Positions 1 to 4,805 of a DNA stretch of 6,834 nt are shown one piece after another. Every line of letters begins with the position of its first letter. Within the stretch, counting starts at the first letter, position 1. The notes beneath the pieces are model-generated. The model was not told the DNA's origin. It saw nothing but the letters and a program-made list of their open reading frames with translations, and searched no databases. Origin of the DNA: an uncultured Anaerovibrio sp. (GTDB lineage: Bacteria; Bacillota; Negativicutes; Selenomonadales; Selenomonadaceae); assembly GCA_902785445.1 (NCBI GenBank), contig CACZYN010000103.1, positions 1 to 6,834 of the forward strand, read 5' to 3'. The position numbers and the translations under genes are program-made.

Positions 1-8
1 TAGAAAAA

Positions 9-17
9 AGAAAGGGG
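9..17 (+). promoter_or_regulatory. Shine-Dalgarno site that decides the start of the leader peptide
   Basis: The purine run AGAAAGGGG ends 8 nt before the ATG at 26. The upstream in-frame GTG at 17 starts on its last G and cannot use it. The same AGAAAGGGG string precedes the His/Lys-rich peptide gene. Confidence 0.7.
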
Positions 18-25
18 TGCTGAAA

Positions 26-202
26 ATGAAAAAGGCAGAGATGATGAACAAGATGGAACTGGACATCATGGCAATGGAGAATGTATCAGGTGGAACTGGT
101 CCTCTCGGTGCAGTTGGTCCTGTTAACGGCACTGGCCCTCTGGCATCTTGTGACCCACCAAAATGGATCAGACCTCTCTTCCCTCCACAGGAAGCTAGCT
201 AA
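26..202 (+). CDS. Double-glycine leader peptide, putative bacteriocin/RiPP precursor
   Basis: This 58-residue peptide has two clear parts. Residues 1-23 form a charged, Met-rich leader ending in ENVSGG, the type of double-Gly site cut by C39-peptidase ABC transporters. Residues 24-58 are the predicted core. It opens with three hexapeptide repeats of exact 6-residue period (TGPLGA, VGPVNG, TGPLAS), followed by a tail with a single Cys (C42), one Trp (W47), and PP at 44-45 and 53-54. An in-frame GTG at 17 lies inside the Shine-Dalgarno stretch AGAAAGGGG (9-17). The ATG at 26, 8 nt downstream of that stretch, is therefore preferred. A strong terminator follows directly, so the gene is the last or only one of its transcript. 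No modification enzyme, immunity gene or transporter is visible; any partner would lie left of the window. The role as an exported antimicrobial or signal peptide is inferred from the leader. I do not recognise the core family. Confidence 0.72.
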   Translation: MKKAEMMNKMELDIMAMENVSGGTGPLGAVGPVNGTGPLASCDPPKWIRPLFPPQEAS

Positions 203-236
203 GCTAATTGAATAAAAGGAAGCCACCCACAAACAT

Positions 237-298
237 AGCCCCGGTTCAGGGTTCCGGCAGAGAAAGCTGCCTGCACGATCCTGAAACCGGGGCTTTTT
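237..298 (+). terminator. Rho-independent terminator of the leader peptide gene
   Basis: Arms at 237-250 (AGCCCCGGTTCAGG) and 280-294 (CCTGAAACCGGGGCT) pair along 14 bp with one bulged A, followed by TTTTT at 294-298. The long loop holds a second small hairpin, GGCAG at 256-260 with CTGCC at 267-271, so the structure is nested. There is no A-run on the left side, so it acts on the + strand only. Confidence 0.9.
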
Positions 299-300
299 AT

Positions 301-388
301 GCACTTACTGGGTGCCCTTGATGGTATTCAGTCGGGAGCGGTAACTATCCCGCCTACCGGCTAACACATTTATCATTTTTGGTAAAAA
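301..388. other. Short non-coding gap with GC-rich inverted repeats, function unknown
   Basis: This is the space between the + strand terminator and the toxin stop codon. CGGGA at 333-337 can pair with TCCCG at 348-352, and alternatively GCGG at 338-341 with CCGC at 350-353. No T-run follows on either strand, so it is not a standard terminator. TTTGGTAA at 378-385 resembles the half-site of the operator in front of the antitoxin gene. I see no gene here. Confidence 0.3.
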
Positions 389-652
389 TCAATACTTCTT
401 CAGTAAATCATGATGGCCTATATCAATAAACGCCACAAGAGTATCAGCTTCGTAATACCACACTACACGAATATCCATATTCACACTAAACTCAAATAAC
501 ATATCAGTCCCCTGAATCCGTTTCGTACGAAGAGAAGGGTGATAGGGATTACTTACAAAAATTCTTAATTTGCGCTTAAATTGCTCTTTTTCTTGAGCAG
601 TAAGCTTCTTGTAGTGCTTCTTAAACCGGTCAGAATAAGTGATTTGAAACAT
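389..652 (-). CDS. RelE/ParE-superfamily toxin
   Basis: This 87-residue protein is typical in length and pattern for RelE/StbE/YafQ-type toxins, which usually act as ribosome-dependent or free mRNA endoribonucleases. It has a basic N-terminal helical part (FKKHYKKL, residues 10-17, and a Lys/Arg-rich helix near 22-30), then a beta-sheet half. That half contains LRTKRI (41-46), FEFSVNMDIRVVW (53-65) and a C-terminal DIGHHDLLKKY (77-87). The basic residues K44, R45 and R62 and the histidines H80/H81 lie where RelE-like nucleases place their catalytic residues. Its ATG overlaps the antitoxin stop by one base (TAATG), and its Shine-Dalgarno GGAGG sits inside the antitoxin gene, 7 nt upstream. The toxin is therefore made only by coupled translation after the antitoxin. 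The exact subfamily (mRNA interferase or gyrase-type ParE) cannot be settled by eye; the HHD...Y ending favours the RelE/YafQ side. Confidence 0.87.
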   Translation of the reverse strand: MFQITYSDRFKKHYKKLTAQEKEQFKRKLRIFVSNPYHPSLRTKRIQGTDMLFEFSVNMDIRVVWYYEADTLVAFIDIGHHDLLKKY

Positions 653-912
653 TATTCTTCCTCCAGGTTTTCAAACAAAGCGTCAAGATTGTCGAACACC
701 GGCTGTTTGCCGTCCTTAATGGCCTCCTTTACGAGCTTAATTTCAGCTTGCAGCTGCTCCACATAATATTTGGGATATACAGCTACAGGTATAAGTCGAA
801 TAGATCCATTTTCCTCATAAATATCCAGCTGATCGCCTTCTTTCAGACCAAGACTGGTAACAATACTGTTTGGAATAGTAATTTGGGATTTTGGACGCAA
901 TACAGTTAGCAT
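652..912 (-). CDS. AbrB/MazE/SpoVT-family antitoxin
   Basis: This 86-residue protein neutralises the downstream RelE/ParE-like toxin and probably represses its own promoter. Residues 1-45 are a swapped-hairpin AbrB DNA-binding domain, with the diagnostic run RPKSQITIP (6-14) and then LGLKEGDQLDI (21-31). Residues 46-86 are a helical, acidic tail (ending ENLEEE), the usual toxin-wrapping segment. A longer frame runs upstream to 984, but its extra N-terminus would be translated from the promoter region. The ATG at 912 has a near-perfect AAAGGAGG site 7 nt upstream, so the short form is chosen. Pairing an AbrB-fold antitoxin with a RelE-fold toxin is less common than MazE with MazF, but PrlF-YhaV is a known precedent. 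Confidence 0.88.
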   Translation of the reverse strand: MLTVLRPKSQITIPNSIVTSLGLKEGDQLDIYEENGSIRLIPVAVYPKYYVEQLQAEIKLVKEAIKDGKQPVFDNLDALFENLEEE

Positions 913-924
913 AACAAGACCTCC

Positions 925-955
925 TTTGGTAAGAAAATCCAACTTTCTTACCAAA
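925..955. repeat. Perfect 12-bp inverted repeat, likely antitoxin operator
   Basis: TTTGGTAAGAAA at 925-936 and TTTCTTACCAAA at 944-955 are exact reverse complements separated by 7 nt. The repeat lies between the -10 box and the start codon and abuts the Shine-Dalgarno site. Position and symmetry fit the autorepression operator of a dimeric AbrB-type antitoxin; binding itself is inferred. Confidence 0.8.
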
Positions 956-984
956 ACAATAACATATATTGATATATGGGTCAA
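956..984 (-). promoter_or_regulatory. Sigma-70 type promoter of the toxin-antitoxin operon
   Basis: On the minus strand, -35 TTGACC (979-984, 5 of 6 matches) and -10 TATTGT (956-961, 4 of 6) are separated by exactly 17 nt. The predicted transcript start near 949 falls within the inverted repeat at 925-955, so a repressor bound there would block initiation. Confidence 0.65.
963..978. repeat. CATATAT-TG-ATATATG palindrome in the promoter spacer
   Basis: Two 7-nt arms (963-969 and 972-978) around a 2-nt centre fill almost the whole spacer between the -35 and -10 boxes of the toxin-antitoxin promoter. This could be a second operator, or simply AT-rich spacer DNA. The exact fit in the spacer favours a regulatory role, without proof. 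Confidence 0.5.
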
Positions 985-1143
985 TAATCATTTAAAGAGA
1001 ATAACAAGCGTCCCATTATTATTTATTTACACATTCCAAGGCTTTGTCATACAAGGCTTCATAGCGATTTCCATGATTGATTATGCGATAATGAAAATCA
1101 AATCCCTATCTTCAACATAATTTTTCATCTTTTGGCTTCGGGC
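985..1143. other. AT-rich intergenic stretch with no supported gene
   Basis: This lies between the toxin-antitoxin promoter and the terminator of the S41 peptidase gene. A 64-codon + strand frame crosses it (926-1120), but it starts at a TTG with no Shine-Dalgarno site and overlaps the operator. I see no RNA gene, repeat or conserved motif here. Confidence 0.5.
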
Positions 1144-1170
1144 AAAAGCCCCGGCTGTATAGCCAGGGCT
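1144..1170 (-). terminator. Rho-independent terminator of the S41 peptidase gene
   Basis: On the minus strand, AGCCCTGGCT (1161-1170) and AGCCGGGGCT (1147-1156) form a 10-bp stem with one G-U pair and a 4-nt loop, followed by TTTT (1144-1147). It begins 16 nt after the peptidase stop codon. Confidence 0.85.
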
Positions 1171-1186
1171 TAGGACAATTATTCCA

Positions 1187-2890
1187 TTATTTCCATAATA
1201 GTTTATTAATATATCTGGTAAGTTGTTTTCTGTCATAGAACTGATCCGGGGTTGGCAATACGAAATCTGGGGTTACTCCCTGATCTATGTCATAGAAAGA
1301 ACCATTCTTTGTATAGGCCAGCCGATAAGGACCAGATATATTAAACATGCACCCGTCAGCGGTAGTCATGTTCTGTACCACGCAGGCACCGCCCCCTGAG
1401 GTTTGCCCCAGAATGGTTACACGGTGGGAGTTTTTCAAGGCACTTGGCACCAAATTGCCGCAAGAGAAGCTGTTTGGTGAGGTAAGGCAGAACAAATTAT
1501 AGTCCAACAAATTATCCTTTTCATCAAACTGTCTGTCCATATTCAGATCGGCCTTGAAATTCTGGCAGACCAGGGCTCCCGTCAAAGGATTAGTTACACT
1601 GATAGACCCTTCTCCCAAAAACATTCCTATAGTGTAGGCAGCTGAAGGTGCTGTACCGCCCCCATTATTGGAGAGATCCAGTACCACATTTTTGATTGGG
1701 CTGTTTGGCCGCTTGATTTTAGCCAGGGAATAAATCATTAATCCCATGGTATCTGACAAATGGTTCTCCGCCTTTTCTTCGTAATAATCTACTCCTTCGA
1801 TGACAAACTCATCAAAAGTGATATAGGCTGTATTGCCAATTTCCTCATAGCCTGGCGTACCGTTTGGATAGTATTTTGCCCGGGCATCGGCATACCGTTT
1901 CATATCAGCGATACTCTGCCGGCAAGCCGGTCCAAATCGGCGGGTTGGTTTTTCCTTCATGCGATAGGAACGATTGGCGAAGGAACTGTGCAGGTCATCA
2001 AGATACATAAAGGTCAGATCACACAATGCTTGCCCTGCTTCCTGTGGATCTGCGCTTAACAGCAGGTGTTTTATTCCCGCCTGCTGGAACATGGTATCGA
2101 ATTTTTTGATATTATGCTGCTCCTTCAGACCGTAAAGGGAATCTAAAGCAAAACAAAGCTCATTATAATTAAAATTAGCCAATGCCTCACTGCGCTTTTC
2201 CGGGGCCGGAGCATTGTAATAAATTTCTTCAAATGGCTTTAGATTGCCACTGAACATCAAGAACACATTCTCACCATTATATAGTGTATTCATGGCACTT
2301 GGGGCCAGTATTATATCGCTAAAGAGCTGGAGTGGTAAATAATATTCCCCATCCTGATAAAACATATCTATACCATAATCCCCAGGATGGAAGGTAATAG
2401 TTTCACCGTACAGCTGGAAAGAGGTATCTGTTCTTTGGAACAGCTCTGCCTCTCCCTTATCATTAAAGCCCGAAACTGCCACCAGATCCATTAAAGTGGC
2501 GTTAGGATTAGAAGACATAAAGGCATCATAATCCCAGAAGGTTATGGTATCCTCCTTGCAGTCAAAGGTTACCGGATAGTAGGTTTCCCGGCTAAGGGTA
2601 ATCTTTTCTCCCTCTTTTTTTACAGTGAGATCATAGTTGGGGGCATCCATCTTCCTTACATTGCGAACAAGGATATCTTTAGCGGTTTCCACCGTGATAT
2701 AAGGAACATCCTTCACACCATCAACAAAAAATAGATCTACTTCGCCTTTGTTTTCTGGCTCCATATCTGAATAATAAATAGGTTTTGTCTGTTTCTCTAT
2801 TTGATGGGCAGATGCGGCGTAACAGCATGCCATCGAAAGCATCATACTGCATGCCACCAGTATAGATGCAAGTTTTTTCCCTGCTTTCAT
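1187..2890 (-). CDS. Exported S41-family peptidase homologue with stalk-like N-terminal module
   Basis: This is a 567-residue protein counted from the ATG at 2890. That ATG lies 10 nt after AAGGAGG; an ATG three codons earlier is only 1 nt from the site. Residues 1-28 are a signal peptide (basic KAGKK, hydrophobic core, likely cut after ASA). No canonical lipobox is seen, despite two Cys. Residues about 50-215 look like copper-amine-oxidase-N-type stalk modules (VDGVKDVPYIT, then EYYLPLQLFSD and YNGENVFLMF). Residues about 290-550 are the S41 domain: DDLHSSF (298-304), VVLDLSNNGGG (402-412), LTSPNSFSCGN (469-479) with S476 the likely nucleophile, GQTSGGG (495-501), and DQGVTPDF (536-543). The Lys of the Ser-Lys dyad found in CtpA/Prc enzymes is absent; Gly stands there. 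H301 suggests a Ser-His chemistry like S41B/tricorn-type members, or loss of activity. It acts outside the membrane; its substrate is unknown. It is transcribed alone, with its own terminator. Confidence 0.85.
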   Translation of the reverse strand: MKAGKKLASILVACSMMLSMACCYAASAHQIEKQTKPIYYSDMEPENKGEVDLFFVDGVKDVPYITVETAKDILVRNVRKMDAPNYDLTVKKEGEKITLSRETYYPVTFDCKEDTITFWDYDAFMSSNPNATLMDLVAVSGFNDKGEAELFQRTDTSFQLYGETITFHPGDYGIDMFYQDGEYYLPLQLFSDIILAPSAMNTLYNGENVFLMFSGNLKPFEEIYYNAPAPEKRSEALANFNYNELCFALDSLYGLKEQHNIKKFDTMFQQAGIKHLLLSADPQEAGQALCDLTFMYLDDLHSSFANRSYRMKEKPTRRFGPACRQSIADMKRYADARAKYYPNGTPGYEEIGNTAYITFDEFVIEGVDYYEEKAENHLSDTMGLMIYSLAKIKRPNSPIKNVVLDLSNNGGGTAPSAAYTIGMFLGEGSISVTNPLTGALVCQNFKADLNMDRQFDEKDNLLDYNLFCLTSPNSFSCGNLVPSALKNSHRVTILGQTSGGGACVVQNMTTADGCMFNISGPYRLAYTKNGSFYDIDQGVTPDFVLPTPDQFYDRKQLTRYINKLLWK

Positions 2891-2946
2891 GATACGCATT
2901 CCTCCTTAACTAAATAGAATATCGCGTAGAAACCACTTGATTATCA

Positions 2947-2975
2947 TTTCTATGTTAATATTTATTCTCCTGCAA
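2947..2975 (-). promoter_or_regulatory. Possible promoter of the S41 peptidase gene
   Basis: On the minus strand, TTGCAG (2970-2975) and TAGAAA (2947-2952) are spaced by 17 nt, each matching consensus at 4 of 6. ATGATAATCA, overlapping this -10 box, matches the centre of a Fur box, but its flanks do not. The region is AT-rich, so other promoters are possible. Confidence 0.35.
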
Positions 2976-3017
2976 AATAATTGGATAAAAATGGCCAGGC
3001 ATTAATTTAAAATTAAG

Positions 3018-3057
3018 ACAATTCTAAGCTACTTCTAATTTCCTGTTTAGAAATTGT
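3018..3057. repeat. Dyad in front of the His/Lys-rich peptide gene, candidate operator
   Basis: ACAATTCTAA (3018-3027) is mirrored by TTAGAAATTGT (3047-3057) with one inserted A and a 19-nt spacer. TTCTAA occurs again at 3033-3038. The right arm overlaps the proposed -35 box, which is where a repressor would act. A separate AT palindrome, TTAATTT-A-AAATTAA, lies at 3002-3016. Confidence 0.45.
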
Positions 3058-3077
3058 TTAAAACTCTGCCTTATAAT
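3048..3077 (+). promoter_or_regulatory. Promoter of the His/Lys-rich peptide gene
   Basis: A perfect -10 TATAAT (3072-3077) has a weaker -35 TAGAAA (3048-3053, 4 of 6) 18 nt upstream. Transcription would start near 3084, giving a leader of about 20 nt that contains little besides the Shine-Dalgarno site. Confidence 0.6.
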
Positions 3078-3104
3078 AAACACATAAAAGAAAGGGGCGA
3101 TATT

Positions 3105-3362
3105 ATGACAAAGAAAACTATTGCAGCTATTATTACCGGTATTATGATGTTGACCGCGGTTCCTGCTTTTGCAGCCACCCCACATCATGACCAAAAACCA
3201 CCAATTCATCATGAAGTAAACGGACACCATCATGACAAAGATCATGGAAAAGAAATTAAGCCTAAGCATAATAAGGAGGTTAAACACAGCTACAAGAAGC
3301 ACATTCATGACAAGAAAAAGTTTGAACAGAAAAACGGCATTACTGAAAAAGGCCGTGGTTAA
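3105..3362 (+). CDS. Small exported His/Lys-rich peptide, probable metal binder
   Basis: This 85-residue precursor has a textbook signal peptide: MTKK, a hydrophobic core, and AFA before the cut at residue 23/24. The 62-residue mature part holds 12 His and 14 Lys with no Cys. The His are clustered as HH, HH, HHH, DHG, KHN, KHS and KHIHD, mixed with acidic and Lys residues, so a disordered, basic, extracytoplasmic peptide is expected. His clusters of this type usually bind Ni, Co, Zn or Cu, which is inference here. The frame extends to a TTG at 3054, but that lies in the promoter. The ATG at 3105 has AAGGGG 7 nt upstream and is clearly right. The gene is divergent from the S41 peptidase gene and convergent with fic. 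No good terminator is visible after it, only the A/T-rich stretch at 3363-3385. I do not recognise a named family. Confidence 0.75.
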   Translation: MTKKTIAAIITGIMMLTAVPAFAATPHHDQKPPIHHEVNGHHHDKDHGKEIKPKHNKEVKHSYKKHIHDKKKFEQKNGITEKGRG

Positions 3363-3395
3363 TAAAAAAAGCAAAATTTTCATTATATTTGTATA

Positions 3396-4022
3396 TCATT
3401 CAATATTTTCCATCGACCAGGAGCAATAGCCCTCATATCCGTAGGATGCGTCTATGCCCTTCATATACACCTGTCGGTCATTGATTTGGTCGGTTAATGC
3501 TTCACTTAACAGTGACTTGATCTCCTTACTGCGCACCGGACTTCTTTCCATGGCCAGCAGGTAATCTTCCTTGTCCACCTGGCTCCAGTCAACCACCTTG
3601 CCCAATTCCTTCTTTAAGATGCACTCAAGCCATATTCTTGTACTGCGCCCATTACCTTCTCTGAAGGGATGGGCCACATTCATTTCCACATATTTATCAA
3701 TGATTTGATCAAAGGTACTCTGTGGCATCTTGTCAATATTGCTCAATGCCTCACTTAAATATAATACTGGTGCAAAACGGAAATTCCCCTTGGCTATGTT
3801 ATCAGTTCGCATAGTACCGGCAAATTCATACACATCCTGAAACAGGTATTTATGAATTGCCTTGAGGCCAGCAAAGTTTCCCACCGAAAAGGACTCCAGC
3901 AATTTATTATCATAAAGCTCAAGGGCCCGTTTCTTGGTCAGACGCTCTTCTCTATGGGCCAATTCCACTGGGTCCTTTATGCCAAGCTTATTTTCCAACA
4001 CAACTGACATAAACCGCTTCAC
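3396..4022 (-). CDS. fic: Fic-domain AMP-transferase with C-terminal inhibitory motif
   Basis: This 208-residue Fic protein transfers AMP from ATP to a Ser/Thr/Tyr of a target protein. The Fic core is intact: HPFREGNGRSTR at 118-129 matches HxFx(D/E)GNGRxxR, with catalytic H118, metal-binding E122 and phosphate-binding N124/R126. The target-docking flap is around GNFRFAP (79-85). Near the C-terminus, SYGYEG (193-198) fits the inhibitory pattern (S/T)xxxE(G/N), whose Glu blocks productive ATP binding. This places the protein with class III Fic enzymes such as the Neisseria one, which control themselves and need no separate antitoxin. Start: GTG at 4022 with AGGA 5 nt upstream. An ATG at 4010 would give 204 residues, with only a distant GGAG. 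It begins 15 nt after cbiJ on the same strand, so it is probably read through from the cobalamin operon. The target is unknown; gyrase or topoisomerase IV are known targets of related enzymes. Confidence 0.9.
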   Translation of the reverse strand: MKRFMSVVLENKLGIKDPVELAHREERLTKKRALELYDNKLLESFSVGNFAGLKAIHKYLFQDVYEFAGTMRTDNIAKGNFRFAPVLYLSEALSNIDKMPQSTFDQIIDKYVEMNVAHPFREGNGRSTRIWLECILKKELGKVVDWSQVDKEDYLLAMERSPVRSKEIKSLLSEALTDQINDRQVYMKGIDASYGYEGYCSWSMENIE

Positions 4023-4037
4023 TCCATTCCTACTGAT

Positions 4038-4805
4038 CTACAGCATTTTGTACTTCTCAATAAACTCCAGCACGCCCTCGTAGCTATCGGTGACGTTAGT
4101 GTAAGCCACCTTAGGGCGGTCAATTACCACCAATGGCAGGTTCAGTTCCTTAACGGCGGCGAATTTGGTATCCGCTCCCCCTAAGGTACCGCTGTTTTTG
4201 GTTACCACCACATCTGCCCCATATTTTATGAAGAGCTCCTTATTCAGCTCCTGGGAGAAGGGACCCTGCATAGCTATGATGTTATCTGGGGTAAAGCCCA
4301 ACTCCCGGGCTTCCTTTATTACCTCCGGCTCCGGCAAAATCCGGCAGACTATCCGCTTTTGTTTCAGCGCTTCCGACTGGGCGAATATCGCCAGACTACG
4401 ACTGCCAGTGGTAAGAAAAATATTTTCCCCCAGCTCACCGGCCTTTTGGGCTGCGGACTTATAGTCAGTAACATAATGGGCCTTAGCGTAGTCCAAAGGA
4501 CTAGTCTCCCGCTCAAAGCGGATATAGGGCACACCGCACTTTGCACAGGCAGCCATGGCATTGGAGGAAATATTGGCAGCGTAGGGATGACTGGCATCCA
4601 CAAAGCATTCCACCTCGTTATTGTCCAAATATTCCCGAAGGCCAGCCTCATCCAAAGGCTTATCATTGATTTTAATCCCTGGATATGACTGCAAAAGGGC
4701 CTGACCATATTGGCTTACCACCGAAGCCACCACATCATAGCCTTTTTCCAGCAAATAGCCAGCCAATTCCCGGCCATCCTGAGTCCCTGCTGCAACAAAA
4801 ATCAT
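4038..4805 (-). CDS. cbiJ: Cobalt-precorrin-6A reductase
   Basis: This 255-residue protein has the normal length for CbiJ/CobK. It reduces a double bond of the cobalt-precorrin-6A ring to give cobalt-precorrin-6B, using a nicotinamide cofactor. Family motifs appear in order: AAGTQDGRELA (5-15) in the N-terminal Rossmann-like half, DASHPYA (70-76), PYIRFERE (93-100), LTTGSRSL (131-138), RILPEP (155-160), MQGPFS (179-184) and TKNSGTLGGADTK (202-214). The start ATG overlaps the cbiH stop in an ATGA, so the two are translationally coupled. It is the last cobalamin gene of the visible operon. The symbol cbiJ is preferred to cobK because neighbouring cbiG marks the oxygen-independent route. Confidence 0.95.
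   Translation of the reverse strand: MIFVAAGTQDGRELAGYLLEKGYDVVASVVSQYGQALLQSYPGIKINDKPLDEAGLREYLDNNEVECFVDASHPYAANISSNAMAACAKCGVPYIRFERETSPLDYAKAHYVTDYKSAAQKAGELGENIFLTTGSRSLAIFAQSEALKQKRIVCRILPEPEVIKEARELGFTPDNIIAMQGPFSQELNKELFIKYGADVVVTKNSGTLGGADTKFAAVKELNLPLVVIDRPKVAYTNVTDSYEGVLEFIEKYKML

Noticed and set aside
86..304. 72-codon minus-strand frame opposite the leader peptide and its terminator
   Set aside because: It runs through the terminator hairpin, has no Shine-Dalgarno site and is antisense to a gene with clear leader features.
926..1120. 64-codon + strand frame with a hydrophobic middle in the gap before the S41 gene
   Set aside because: Starts at TTG inside the antitoxin operator with no ribosome site; the hydrophobic stretch is what AT-rich DNA gives by chance. 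A small membrane toxin was considered but nothing supports it.
2935..2955. Fur-box-like ATGATAATCA near the S41 promoter
   Set aside because: Only the central bases fit; about 11 of 19 positions match the Fur consensus, which is not enough in AT-rich DNA.
3024..3383. 119-codon minus-strand frame opposite the His/Lys-rich peptide
   Set aside because: Its Met/Val/Leu-rich runs are the antisense reading of His codons; it covers the promoter of the real gene and lacks a start signal.
3396..4022. Fic gene as half of a Fic-antitoxin (class I) pair
   Set aside because: No small antitoxin gene precedes it; cbiJ ends 15 nt upstream, and the inhibitory motif is in the protein's own C-terminus.
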